From: Opitutaceae bacterium
GTDB taxonomy: Bacteria; Verrucomicrobiota; Verrucomicrobiia; Opitutales; Opitutaceae
Reading direction: 5' to 3'
Assembly (NCBI GenBank): GCA_018402455.1
Contig: JAGYIG010000009.1
Span: 43,204-107,203 of the forward strand
Length of the DNA stretch: 64,000 bases
Made by a program: the position numbers and the translations under genes. Of this stretch, positions 56,762 through 64,000 are shown piece after piece. Within the stretch, counting starts at the first letter, position 1, and each line of letters begins with the position of its first letter. The notes beneath the pieces are model-generated. The model saw only the letters and a list, made by a program, of their open reading frames with translations, did no database searches and was not told the DNA's origin.

Positions 56762-57763
56762 ATGGCCCGCCTCGCTTTTCTTTCCACCGCGCACATCCAC
56801 ACCCAAGCGTTCATCGATCTCATTGACCAAGCGGACGATGGCCGGTCGACCGCTGTGGTGTGGGATGACGTGCCGGACCGGGGTGCCAAATACGCGGCGA
56901 AGGCGCACGCCCCATTTGAGCCGAACCTGGCCGCCGTGCTCCGCCGCGAAGACATCGACGGTTTCATCATCTGCTGTGAAAACACGCGGCACCTGCCCCT
57001 GCTGCGCGCGGCTCTGCCTCAGGGCAAACCGGTCTTCTGCGAAAAGCCGCTCGTCACCTCAACCGCGCAGCTGGCCGAATTGCGCGAGTTGGTGGCGGCG
57101 CACCCCCGAACCGTGCTCTTTGGCGGCTATTTTCAGTTCTATGACGCCGCTCTCCAAAGTGCCCGAAAACTCATTGCCGACGGAGGGCTGGGCAAAGTGA
57201 CGCGCGCGAGCTACCGCAACGCGCATCATGCGGCCTACGGCCGCTGGTTCGACTCTCCCGATTTGGCCTGGTTTGCGAACCCCGCCCTCGCCGGGGGCGG
57301 AGGATTCTTCGACATGGGCACGCATGCGTTGCACGCCCTGCGCTCCCTGTTCGGCCAGCCGGAATCAGTCTGGGCCGAGATCGGCAACGAGAGCGGCGAG
57401 TATCCGGATTGTGACGACTTTGGGACCGCCCATTTCCGGTGGGCGCATGGCCTGAAAGCGACCGTCGAAGCCGGCTGGACCCAAACCGGGGGCCGCACCG
57501 GTTTGGAAGTCGTGGGGGCGGAACGCTGCCTTTGGCACGATGGCGAAAAGTATGTCGTGGCCAAGCCACGGGAGACGCCCGAACCCCTGCCGCTCACGAT
57601 GCCCGCCCGGCCGTTCCGAGTGGATCGCTTGGTCTCCACCATCCGCGGGGAGATGTCGGCGGACGAATTGAAAGCCGACCTCGATGCGTCCATGGACATC
57701 GTGGGGTGGATGGAAGCCGCCTACACCTCCGCGACCCGTGGTCGCTGGGAACCGATCCCCTGA
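56762..57763 (+). CDS. Gfo/Idh/MocA-family oxidoreductase, second copy
   Basis: The protein has 333 residues. The N-terminus MARLAFLSTAHIHTQAFIDLID departs from the usual GxGxxG: AFLSTAHIH occupies the cofactor turn, as in some divergent members. EKPLVTS keeps the family Lys. FGGYFQFYDAALQSARKLI and GGGGFFDMGTHALHALRSL are conserved. It probably works in the same pathway as the preceding dehydrogenase. The substrate cannot be told. Confidence 0.85.
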   Translation: MARLAFLSTAHIHTQAFIDLIDQADDGRSTAVVWDDVPDRGAKYAAKAHAPFEPNLAAVLRREDIDGFIICCENTRHLPLLRAALPQGKPVFCEKPLVTSTAQLAELRELVAAHPRTVLFGGYFQFYDAALQSARKLIADGGLGKVTRASYRNAHHAAYGRWFDSPDLAWFANPALAGGGGFFDMGTHALHALRSLFGQPESVWAEIGNESGEYPDCDDFGTAHFRWAHGLKATVEAGWTQTGGRTGLEVVGAERCLWHDGEKYVVAKPRETPEPLPLTMPARPFRVDRLVSTIRGEMSADELKADLDASMDIVGWMEAAYTSATRGRWEPIP

Positions 57764-57810
57764 CGCACCCCCATCGAGTCCGCAACCCACCGTTGACCAG
57801 AATTAAATGC

Positions 57811-57825
57811 CGGGGTTGAACCCCG
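57811..57825. terminator. Short hairpin between convergent genes
   Basis: CGGGGT-TGA-ACCCCG forms a 6-base-pair stem with a 3-base loop between the second Gfo/Idh gene and ruvB, which face each other. No U-tract follows on either strand, so terminator activity is a guess. Confidence 0.3.
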
Positions 57826-57860
57826 ACAATGAACGGGGCTCCGGGGCGCGGGTGGTTGTG

Positions 57861-58895
57861 CTAGAGCAGCTTGCCTTGCTCGGCATAGCCTTTGAGGCCG
57901 AGCGCTTGGTAGGCCCGGGCGGTGAGGGTGCGACCCTGCGGGGTGCGTTGCAGGTAACCCTCCTGAATCAGGAAGGGTTCGTGCACCTCTTCGAGAGTTT
58001 CCGCCTCTTCCCCGACGGCGATGGCCACCGTGCCCAGACCGACGGGACCGCCTTTGTAGTTTTCGGCCATGACCCGCATGATGCGCTTGTCCATCTCGTC
58101 GAGCCCGCGGGCATCAATCTCCAGGAGTTCCAGGGCGCGCGAGGCGACCTCGCGGTTGATCTTGCCGTCGGCTCGTTCCTGCGCGAAATCGCGCACAAAG
58201 TTGATGAGGTTGTTGGCGATCCGCGGTGTGCCCCGGGAGCGACTGGCGATTTCTTTGGCGCCGGCCTCATCGATTTCGACGCCGAGCAGGCCGCACGATC
58301 GATGGACAATCCCGGTGAGCGTGGCCGCATCGTAGTAGTCGAGCCGGGTTTGCAGGGTGAAGCGGGAACGGAGGGGCGCGGTGAGCAGTCCGGAGCGGGT
58401 GGTGGCGCCGACGAGGGTGAACCGGGGAATCGAGAGGCGGACGCTGCGGGCGTTGGGGCCTTGGTCGATCATGATGTCCAAGCGGAAGTCCTCCATGGCG
58501 CTGTAGAGGTATTCTTCGACCGTCTTGGGGATCCGGTGGATTTCGTCGATGAAGAGCAGGTCTCCCTCTTCGAGGCTGGTGAGGAGGCCGGCCAGGTCGG
58601 ACGCCTTTTCGACGACCGGGCCGGACGTCACGCGAACCTGCTTGCCCAGTTCGTTGCCGAGAATGAACGAGAGGGTGGTTTTGCCGAGACCGGGGGGGCC
58701 GCTCAACAGGATGTGGTTGAGGGCGTCGCCGCGGCGTCGGGCGGCTCCCACCATGACCTGCAGCCGTTCGACGGTTTTGGCCTGGCCGGTAAAATCGGCG
58801 AAGGAAAGCGGCCGCAAGGCTGCTTCAACCGTGGCGTCGGGGGCTTCGAAGGCCGCGGCGAGGTAATCGGCTCCTTTGGGGGGTTGGTCAGGCAT
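57861..58895 (-). CDS. ruvB: Holliday junction helicase RuvB
   Basis: The protein has 344 residues. RuvB-specific start LRPLSFADFTGQAKTVERLQVMV; Walker A SGPPGLGKTTLSFILGNE; Walker B LLFIDEIHRIPKTVEEYLYSAMEDFRLDI; sensor VGATTRSGLLTAPLRSRF. The winged C-terminal domain has DEMDKRIMRVMAENYKGGPVGLGTVA and PFLIQEGYLQRTPQGR. RuvB drives branch migration together with RuvA and RuvC, neither of which is next to it. A standard full-length copy. Confidence 0.97.
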   Translation of the reverse strand: MPDQPPKGADYLAAAFEAPDATVEAALRPLSFADFTGQAKTVERLQVMVGAARRRGDALNHILLSGPPGLGKTTLSFILGNELGKQVRVTSGPVVEKASDLAGLLTSLEEGDLLFIDEIHRIPKTVEEYLYSAMEDFRLDIMIDQGPNARSVRLSIPRFTLVGATTRSGLLTAPLRSRFTLQTRLDYYDAATLTGIVHRSCGLLGVEIDEAGAKEIASRSRGTPRIANNLINFVRDFAQERADGKINREVASRALELLEIDARGLDEMDKRIMRVMAENYKGGPVGLGTVAIAVGEEAETLEEVHEPFLIQEGYLQRTPQGRTLTARAYQALGLKGYAEQGKLL

Positions 58896-58902
58896 GGCTA
58901 GG

Positions 58903-59919
58903 TTAGATTCGATTTAAAGAGGACAGAGCATAGCGCCCGGTTTTTCTGGTGCCGATCTTTTCCACTAAACCGGCTTCGATAAGAGGATGCAGGAGATTGA
59001 GCGTGCCTTGCTTGGACAGATCCATCGCCGCCCAAAGCTCGGACGGGGACATTGCCCCGTGGTCGCGGAGCAGGGCCAGCAGGCGTTCCTGTTTCGGTCG
59101 CAGCACGATTTTATCGGGCGACTTGGTTTGGAAGGTTTGAACACGCAACCACACCCGCCCGAGCGTCTTGCGCAGGCCCTCGGCACAGTATTCCAACCAT
59201 GCGGTCAGGTCCTCGTCTTTCTTGCGCACGTTTGCCAGTTCCGCGTAGTAGCGGGGCCGGTCCTCCCAGTAGTATTCATCCACGGAAAAAATGTGATGAG
59301 TGTCGAAACCACGGCGGTAAAGCTCCCATAGCGCAAGTGCCCGTCCGGTGCGACCATTGCCATCGGCGAACGGATGGATGTCCTCAAAGCGGTAGTGCAG
59401 GATGGCCGAGCTCAACACCGGGGAAAGGGTATTGGCGCGGTAATTCCACCAGTCGAGCAGTTCAAACATTAAACCGGAAACGTCGTCCGCGGGCGGAGGA
59501 ACATGATTACCCACCCGCACTGCCATGGTCCGATAGCTGCCGGCCTGCCCCTGATCCATCACCTCCCCGGCGAGAATCTGATGAAGCTCAAAGAGGTCTT
59601 CGTGGCGAATGACGCTTGGTTCGACCCGCTTTTCGATGTGACGCAGGCCCGCAAAATAGTTGATAACCTCGCGGCGGGACCGTCCGTCTGAGGCCGAGGG
59701 TTCACGGCCCTCTTCAAGCGCCCGAACTTGCTCCAACGTAAGCGGATTTCCCTCGATGGCCGTGGAGGCATGGACGTTGCGGGTGCGGGTGTCCTTTTGC
59801 AGCGCGGGAATCCACGACAGTTCCACGGTGGCTCCGAGAATGCGTTCCCGGAGTGCCGCAATGCGCTCAACCTCGGACAACAATCGGGTTGAGATCGTAA
59901 ACTGGGGCTCGTAACTCAC
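58903..59919 (-). CDS. Fic-domain protein with C-terminal winged helix
   Basis: The protein has 338 residues from GTG 59919 (VSYEPQFTIS), the point where Fic relatives usually begin. A TTG at 59985 would read through the upstream tandem repeats and is rejected. The inhibitory-helix motif is ASTAIEGNPLT (S/TxxxEG). The Fic core is HPFADGNGRTGRALALW with catalytic His, and a flap region RVGNHVPPP lies before it. The C-terminal 70 residues (MSPSELWAAMDLSKQGTLNLLHPLIEAGLVE) form a winged HTH. Fic proteins usually transfer AMP to target hydroxyls. The HTH suggests autoregulation. Confidence 0.9.
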   Translation of the reverse strand: MSYEPQFTISTRLLSEVERIAALRERILGATVELSWIPALQKDTRTRNVHASTAIEGNPLTLEQVRALEEGREPSASDGRSRREVINYFAGLRHIEKRVEPSVIRHEDLFELHQILAGEVMDQGQAGSYRTMAVRVGNHVPPPADDVSGLMFELLDWWNYRANTLSPVLSSAILHYRFEDIHPFADGNGRTGRALALWELYRRGFDTHHIFSVDEYYWEDRPRYYAELANVRKKDEDLTAWLEYCAEGLRKTLGRVWLRVQTFQTKSPDKIVLRPKQERLLALLRDHGAMSPSELWAAMDLSKQGTLNLLHPLIEAGLVEKIGTRKTGRYALSSLNRI

Positions 59920-59925
59920 ACCCTG

Positions 59926-59960
59926 AGTCCAGTATGAGTCCAGTATTGAGTCAAGTATGG
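59926..59960 (-). repeat. Three tandem 11-12-base direct repeats upstream of the Fic gene
   Basis: Plus-strand reading AGTCCAGTATG, AGTCCAGTATTG and AGTCAAGTATGG lie head to tail, followed by a weaker ACTGAAATTGG copy. They fall between the predicted transcription start and the GTG start codon. About one helical turn per repeat suits cooperative binding of a repressor, possibly the Fic protein's own winged helix. Confidence 0.65.
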
Positions 59961-59993
59961 ACTGAAATTGGACTAATCTTCTCAAGTGGGTCC

Positions 59994-59999
59994 ATTATA
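59994..59999 (-). promoter_or_regulatory. Predicted -10 box of the Fic gene
   Basis: Read on the minus strand this is a perfect TATAAT, about 75 bases upstream of the GTG start. The -35 region is poor, so help from an activator or an extended element is possible. The sequence around it (59960-60148) is AT-richer than its surroundings and shows no gene. Confidence 0.4.
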
Positions 60000-60148
60000 A
60001 GTCTATTTTTGGTCGATGTTGCCTTCTTCGGTCACGCATCGAATTCCCTTCAGCATTCATTGATTGAACGCGGGGAGCACCCGTTGCCCGGGATAACTAC
60101 CAGCCTGGACTCCGATTTGTGTCATCAAAATCTGACCGAAAAAGTTCT

Positions 60149-60343
60149 TCACAATATTCGGATCTCACCGGCCTGGCGATGGAGTTCCTCAAAATCAGTC
60201 CCTTTTCCGAAGAGATTGGAAAACACTGACCACCAAGTTGCTTGCTTTCGAAACGTCGCGTTGTGGCACCGCACATAAGCATCGAGCGCGTCGGACACCA
60301 TCAGGCTGCATTGATAGCACGCGTCTTCCGGATCAGTTGCCAT
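60149..60343 (-). CDS. Small CxxC protein downstream of murA
   Basis: The protein has 64 residues, MATDPEDACYQCSLMVSDAL onward, with a third Cys in YVRCHN and an aromatic stretch ATWWSVFSNLFG. The start lies 10 bases after the murA stop. Codon pattern and amphipathic helices look protein-like, but I do not recognise a family. Possibly a zinc-binding or regulatory microprotein, or a chance frame. Confidence 0.4.
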   Translation of the reverse strand: MATDPEDACYQCSLMVSDALDAYVRCHNATFRKQATWWSVFSNLFGKGTDFEELHRQAGEIRIL

Positions 60344-60353
60344 TGGCGAAAAC

Positions 60354-61649
60354 TCACTCCCGCCATTCCAGCCGCGCGCCGAGGGAATTGAGGTTTTCGA
60401 CGAAGCGGGGGTGGGCGCGTTTGATGATCTCGGCATGGCGGACCACCGATTCGCCCGGGATGGCGGCGGCGACCATGGCGAGGGCGACCGCCGCGCGGAT
60501 GACGTAGGGAGAATCGACCACGGCCGGGCGCAGGGGGCGTCCACCGAACACGATGAGTCGGTGGGGGTCGCTGACGACGGCGTGGGCTCCGAATTTCGCC
60601 AGCTCCGGAATCCAGGAAAATCCGTTTTCATAGACCTTGTTCCAGAAGTGGATCGTGCCCGTGGTGCGGGTGCTCAGAGCGATCATGAGGGGTAGCAGGT
60701 CGACGGAAAAATAGGGCCAGGGGGCGGCTTCGATTTTGGGCAGGAGGTTGGAAGTGTGGGGTTGCTCGATGGTGAGGCGTTGGTCGCGGTCGACGACGGC
60801 GGTGTTGCCCTCGTGGCGAACGTGGACCCCGAGCCGGGAGAAGGCGCGGGCGATCAGATCGAAGTGCTGGGGCACGGAGTTTTCCACCCGCACCTCTCCG
60901 CCGGTGATGGCGCCGAGGGCGAGGAAGGTGACGATTTCATGGTAGTCCGTGCCGATGGTGATATCCGCGCCGTGCAGGGCCGGGACGCCGACGATTTCGA
61001 GCCGGCTGGTGCCGATGCCGGTGATATGGGCACCCATGGCGACGAGGGCCGAGCACAAGTCCTGCACGTGCGGTTCGCTGGCGGCATTGAGCAGGGTGGA
61101 GGGTCCTGCGGCGACGGCGGCGGCCATGGCAAAATTCTCGGTGACGGTGACCGACATGTAGTCGAGCCACTCGCGCGTGCCAGCGAACCGGCCTCCCGCC
61201 AAGGCAATGGTGAGAGGATCCTCGCCCGAGATGTCAGCCCCGAGCGCGGAGAGGATCTCGAGGTGGGGGTCGATTTCGCGCACTCCGAGGGAGCAGCCCT
61301 TGGTGTTGGAGCGCACCACGATCTTGCCGAGGCGATGCAGCAAGGCGGGGTAGAGCAGGACGGTCGAGCGCATGTCCTGCGGCAGCTCGTGATCGCTTAA
61401 CGCGGGGGAAAAATCGGCGTGGTTCACCACCATGATTCCGGTGGTCCGGTCCCAGTTGATGTGGGACCCCTGTTGGGTGAAAAAGGCGACCAGTTTGTTG
61501 AGGTCGGTGATGTCGGGAACGTTGCGCAGGGTGACGGTTTCGTCGGTCAGCAGGGTAGCGCAGAAAATAGGGAGCACCGCATTTTTGTTGCCGGAGGGGA
61601 TAATGGTGCCGGTGAGCGGATTGCCACCTTGGACGATGAGATCGGACAT
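60354..61649 (-). CDS. murA: UDP-N-acetylglucosamine 1-carboxyvinyltransferase (MurA family)
   Basis: The protein has 431 residues from MSDLIVQGGNPLTGTIIPSGNKNAVLP at 61649. It matches MurA through NVPDITDLNKL, DMRSTVLLYPALLHRLGK, the catalytic-Cys loop KGCSLGVREIDPHLEIL (the usual form is GGCxIGxRPxDxH) and TVTENFAMAAAVA. MurA adds enolpyruvate from phosphoenolpyruvate to UDP-GlcNAc, the first committed step of peptidoglycan synthesis. The Cys is kept, so fosfomycin sensitivity is expected. The loop departs slightly from typical MurA, so a paralogue is possible. Confidence 0.87.
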   Translation of the reverse strand: MSDLIVQGGNPLTGTIIPSGNKNAVLPIFCATLLTDETVTLRNVPDITDLNKLVAFFTQQGSHINWDRTTGIMVVNHADFSPALSDHELPQDMRSTVLLYPALLHRLGKIVVRSNTKGCSLGVREIDPHLEILSALGADISGEDPLTIALAGGRFAGTREWLDYMSVTVTENFAMAAAVAAGPSTLLNAASEPHVQDLCSALVAMGAHITGIGTSRLEIVGVPALHGADITIGTDYHEIVTFLALGAITGGEVRVENSVPQHFDLIARAFSRLGVHVRHEGNTAVVDRDQRLTIEQPHTSNLLPKIEAAPWPYFSVDLLPLMIALSTRTTGTIHFWNKVYENGFSWIPELAKFGAHAVVSDPHRLIVFGGRPLRPAVVDSPYVIRAAVALAMVAAAIPGESVVRHAEIIKRAHPRFVENLNSLGARLEWRE

Positions 61650-61755
61650 CGGCGCGAGCGTGGAAGGGGGGGCGAGGGTGGGCAAGGCTGGGCTTGGGTG
61701 CGGTAACGGATTTTGCGGATCGGGCCCGCGGTGCCCCGGGCGGAGGTTGGGGGCC

Positions 61756-61786
61756 AAAAAAAAGCGCCCGCGGTAAAACGGGCGCT
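61756..61786 (-). terminator. Strong intrinsic terminator of the Arg/Gly-rich protein gene
   Basis: On the minus strand AGCGCCCG, an 8-base loop and CGGGCGCT are followed by eight T residues (61756-61763). It begins 26 bases after the stop at 61812, not after the internal TAG at 62004. This supports one transcript and a natural 3' end covering the tail region. Confidence 0.9.
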
Positions 61787-61811
61787 GAAGTGGGTGTGAG
61801 ACCGGAACGGC

Positions 61812-62840
61812 TCAGCTGTCGGAGGAGGAGGAGCCGGAGTTGCCTCCGTTGGCGCCTCGACCCCGTCCACCGCGACTGCGGCGGCGGCGGCGGTTCCCCC
61901 CACCCTCGGAGTCAGCTTCACCGCGCTCCGCGCGGGGCTTCGGGCTGCGCCGACTGTTGTCGTCGCGATTTTGTCCCCCCCGGCCTTGGCCTTGGCCACG
62001 ACCCTACGACCGCACCCTGGCTGCGTCCGCGGTTGCCCGCGAATCGCCGTCGGAGCGCTTCCGGGGCTCAGGCTTGGTGTCACCACCGGTGAACAACCTT
62101 TTGAGCCAACCAAAAAAGCCGCCGCCGGAGCTCGGGGCGGATTCCAGCTTGGGTTTGGGCACGTCGACTTCGATATGCTTGGGCGCTCGGGGGCGGCGCT
62201 CCGTTTTATCCTTGGCGCGGGGGTCGGCCCGCGGGCGTCGCTCCGGACGGCCTTCGCGACTTTGGCGGTCCTCGCCTTGGCTTTCGCGTTCGCGTTGGGA
62301 GCGGGTTTTGAAGGTCGGCCGCGCATCGCTGGAGGAGTCGGGGAATTCGGGGGTTTCCCAGCGCTGGGTTGAAGAGCGCGCTTGTTTGGGCGGGAGAATG
62401 TCGAGCTCGGCTTTTTCGGGCCCGGCTTCTACGGCCGCGGGGGCGATGGGGGCGGCGGGAGGTTCCACTGGAGCGGGGGCGACAGCGGTTGGTGGGGCGG
62501 TCGGTTCCGGCGCGGGCGCTGGTTCGACCGGATTCGCAACGGGAGCCGGGGCCTCCGCCACGGGGGCGGGCTCAGGCTCCGGGGGAGCGAACGGGTTCGT
62601 GTATTCGGACTCATTCGTCACGATCTGGACGGCGGTCGGCTGGTAGTCACCAACGAGGGCGCTGGAGGACGCGGGAGCCGCGCCTTTGGCGGGCTTGCGT
62701 TTGCCGCGGGCGAGACCGGGGCCGCGTCCGGTGCCGAACGCGAATTCGGCAGCGGGGGTGGTCTCCGCGCGGGGAGTCTCGGCGGGAGCGTTTTCCGCGC
62801 GGGCGGTGCTCTCCGAGCCGGACGTTTCTTTATCTGACAT
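61812..62840 (-). CDS. Low-complexity Pro/Ala- and Arg/Gly-rich protein, with in-frame TAG
   Basis: From ATG 62840 the frame reads 278 codons to a TAG at 62004-62006, then stays open 63 more codons to TGA at 61812-61814. The first part has an acidic/Pro-Ala-rich region, WETPEFPDSSSDARP, an Arg/Glu-rich region and GGGFFGWLKRLFTGG. The tail after the TAG reads GRGQGQGRGGQNRDDN and ends RRRRRSRGGRGRGANGG and SSSSDS. In the codons before the TAG, a different frame gives RRFAGNRGRSQG, which matches the tail style. That suggests two offsetting indels instead of a true stop. RG-rich tails often bind RNA. Family not recognised. An AAC-repeat leader precedes the ATG. Confidence 0.6.
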
Positions 62841-63054
62841 GTTGTTGTTGTTGTTTAGGTTAACCCAAGCTCACTCAACTCGAGGAGGGGTGGGACGTGA
62901 ACCCTGGCGGAGGCCGGAAGGGCGCTCGACGCGGGCACTAAGGCTCTACGTTCAACGGAGTTACCCCCATAGAGCAACGCATTTTTACCGTAGGGGTAAA
63001 CAACGCCGCACTTGTGCCTTGCGCGGTGGGCTGGGGATCGCAGCCTGCGTTTTC

Positions 63055-63426
63055 ATGGACAAACTGGACGAGATTTTCCGCATGCAGGAGGCCCTCAATG
63101 CGCGTATCGGGGTGGAACTGCCGCCGGCGACGGATGAGGAGAAAGCCAAGTGGGTGCTCAACTACACCCGCGCGATGCAGCAGGAGACGGCCGAGTTAAT
63201 CGACAGCGTGCCGTGGAAGTGGTGGGCGAAGTATCAGAAATTTGACGAACAGAACGCCAAGGTGGAGGTCGTGGACCTGTTCCATTTTCTGGTCTCGTTG
63301 GCGCAGACGTTGGGGATGTCGGCCGACGACATCTACGCGGCCTACGTGAAAAAGAACAAGGTGAACCATGATCGCCAGGAGTCGGGCTACGTCAGCAAGG
63401 ACGCGGACGATTCGAAGCACATATAG
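63055..63426 (+). CDS. Dimeric dUTPase/MazG-like nucleotide hydrolase
   Basis: The protein has 123 residues from MDKLDEIFRMQEALNARIG at 63055. All-alpha NTP-pyrophosphatase motifs: LNYTRAMQQETAELIDSVPWKWWAKYQ (ExxE metal ligands) and NAKVEVVDLFHFLVSLAQTLGMSADDIYAAYVKKN (second acidic pair). It matches the dimeric dUTPase family, which hydrolyses dUTP to dUMP and pyrophosphate. A related all-alpha pyrophosphatase remains possible. The 214 bases upstream hold a short TTACCCC/GGGGTAA inverted repeat (62961-62999) and no gene. Confidence 0.85.
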   Translation: MDKLDEIFRMQEALNARIGVELPPATDEEKAKWVLNYTRAMQQETAELIDSVPWKWWAKYQKFDEQNAKVEVVDLFHFLVSLAQTLGMSADDIYAAYVKKNKVNHDRQESGYVSKDADDSKHI

Positions 63427-63480
63427 CAGCGACGCGTTGCGGCGCTGCAAAGTATTAAGTCACAGGTATCAAGTAACAGG

Positions 63481-63972
63481 ATGGGCGAAGCGATGAAGCA
63501 AGTTGGTGATGTTCTAGAGCTGGATTTTGAAGTTAAGGTGGTGCGCGGCGATGGGGCCGATCCGGAGGTCGTCACGTTTGGCGATCTGATCACCCGTCCC
63601 ACGGTCGTATCCGTTTACATGCGCAACAACACCGGATCCTGCGATAAACAGAACGACTCGCTGGTCGCCCGCACCGCCGAGATCCAGGCGAAAGGTTGGC
63701 AGGTGGTTGCCGTGTCCCGGGACTCGATTGGATCCCACGGTAAGTATGCCACGAAGAAGGGGATTCGTTACGGCTTGGTCAGCGATCCCGCCGACCAGTT
63801 TGCCGCCGCGGCGGACGCGATGGTCGAAAAAAAGATGTATGGGAAAACCTATGTTGGGCCGCGGCGATCGGCTTGGCTGCTGCGGGTCGGTGGGGAGATC
63901 GTCGCGGTGATCGACAAAGTGGATGCCGCGTCCCACGGCGAGCAGGTGATCGCGGCGATAGATGCGCTTTAG
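63481..63972 (+). CDS. Peroxiredoxin-like (PrxQ/BCP-type) protein
   Basis: The protein has 163 residues; a second ATG at 63493 is possible. A thioredoxin-like fold with VVSVYMRNNTGSCDKQNDSLV holds a TxxC-type peroxidatic Cys where PrxQ has TPGCT. GWQVVAVSRDSIGSHGKYATKKGIRYGLVSDP is the typical following region, then YGKTYVGPRRSAWLL. No second resolving Cys is near the first, so it would be a 1-Cys type. Probably reduces hydroperoxides in the cytosol. Confidence 0.8.
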   Translation: MGEAMKQVGDVLELDFEVKVVRGDGADPEVVTFGDLITRPTVVSVYMRNNTGSCDKQNDSLVARTAEIQAKGWQVVAVSRDSIGSHGKYATKKGIRYGLVSDPADQFAAAADAMVEKKMYGKTYVGPRRSAWLLRVGGEIVAVIDKVDAASHGEQVIAAIDAL

Positions 63973-63986
63973 GAGCGGGTTTGGAA

Positions 63987-64000
63987 ATGAGTGATCGGCT
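63987..64000 (+). CDS. Possible start of the next gene, cut by the window end
   Basis: An ATG at 63987 (MSDR) follows AGGAG at 63971-63975, spaced about 11 bases. Only 14 bases are inside the window, so nothing can be said about the product. Confidence 0.3.

Noticed and set aside
58903..59985. TTG start at 59985 for the Fic protein
   Set aside because: It would translate the tandem promoter repeats as an unusual N-terminus (FQSILDSILDSYW) and sits within 15 bases of the predicted -10 box.
60350..60631. Upstream extension of the small CxxC frame through murA
   Set aside because: Ser/Pro/Arg-rich antisense-like composition overlapping murA; only the part from 60343 is kept.
62841..63054. Possible tRNA or small RNA, prompted by a TTCAA and two short inverted repeats
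   Set aside because: No cloverleaf, anticodon arm or T-loop consensus can be drawn.

Overview
The window reads as a GC-rich (roughly 60-65 %) Gram-negative chromosome segment, packed with genes on both strands. No integrase, transposase, phage gene, CRISPR array, rRNA or tRNA is visible. Four TonB-dependent receptors or receptor-like outer-membrane proteins would normally suggest Bacteroidota or Proteobacteria. Here they sit with FolE2, a GH97 glycosidase, DUF1653 and DUF3127 proteins, Gfo/Idh/MocA dehydrogenases and a Tat-type xylose-isomerase-like protein, which together suggest Verrucomicrobiota, most likely Opitutaceae. That placement is inferred from gene content and was not tested by a search.

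Layout. 1-4.4 kb: a chalcone-isomerase-like secreted protein, a two-domain acyltransferase resembling OlsF-type ornithine-lipid synthases, a DMT-like membrane protein and a HigBA module whose toxin is broken. 4.4-11.5 kb (all minus): a metal-uptake block with a His/Asp/Glu-rich ZnuD-like receptor, a NosA/OprC-type copper receptor, a Cys-rich CusF-like protein, a beta-propeller-CusF fusion and two small membrane-anchored proteins. 11.6-18.5 kb: MgtE, a DUF1653 protein, GH97, ModB and ModA (no ModC nearby), a PhoD-like protein lacking the usual metal-ligand motifs, and DUF3127. 18.5-23.9 kb: a thioredoxin-like protein and a fourth-class TonB receptor, a LysM amidase, a small CGDPGCP protein and a WD40 protein.

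24-37 kb is rich in signalling. There are two paralogous proteins with a DHp-like helix, a receiver and a class III adenylate cyclase. One of them is translationally coupled to a CheY/DivK-type regulator and lies behind a hybrid histidine kinase. An HtrA protease and an OmpR/EnvZ-type pair follow. Between these lie a sugar-isomerase-like protein, an HTH gene whose start and stop codons both fall inside matching 31-base palindromes, and a COG0523 metallochaperone with an inserted domain.

37-64 kb holds a GT2-GT-C fusion, a TIGR04282 protein, pyruvate kinase, a YycJ-like hydrolase, and a three-gene set (Cx5HGH-type 6-pyruvoyltetrahydropterin synthase, FolE2, SDR) that could make a tetrahydrobiopterin-like pterin. 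Next come a 1105-residue GHMP-kinase/UDP-sugar-pyrophosphorylase fusion, a GalU-like protein and MscS. A sucrose set follows: fructokinase, a frameshifted sucrose-phosphatase/glycosidase fusion, a sodium:solute symporter and a sucrose-phosphate-synthase-like GT4. The segment ends with two Gfo/Idh dehydrogenases, RuvB, a Fic protein with tandem operator-like repeats, MurA, a low-complexity Arg/Gly-rich protein with an in-frame stop, a dimeric dUTPase and a peroxiredoxin-like protein. No gene-free stretch reaches 300 bases. The longest (21326-21592) holds a promoter/operator candidate.
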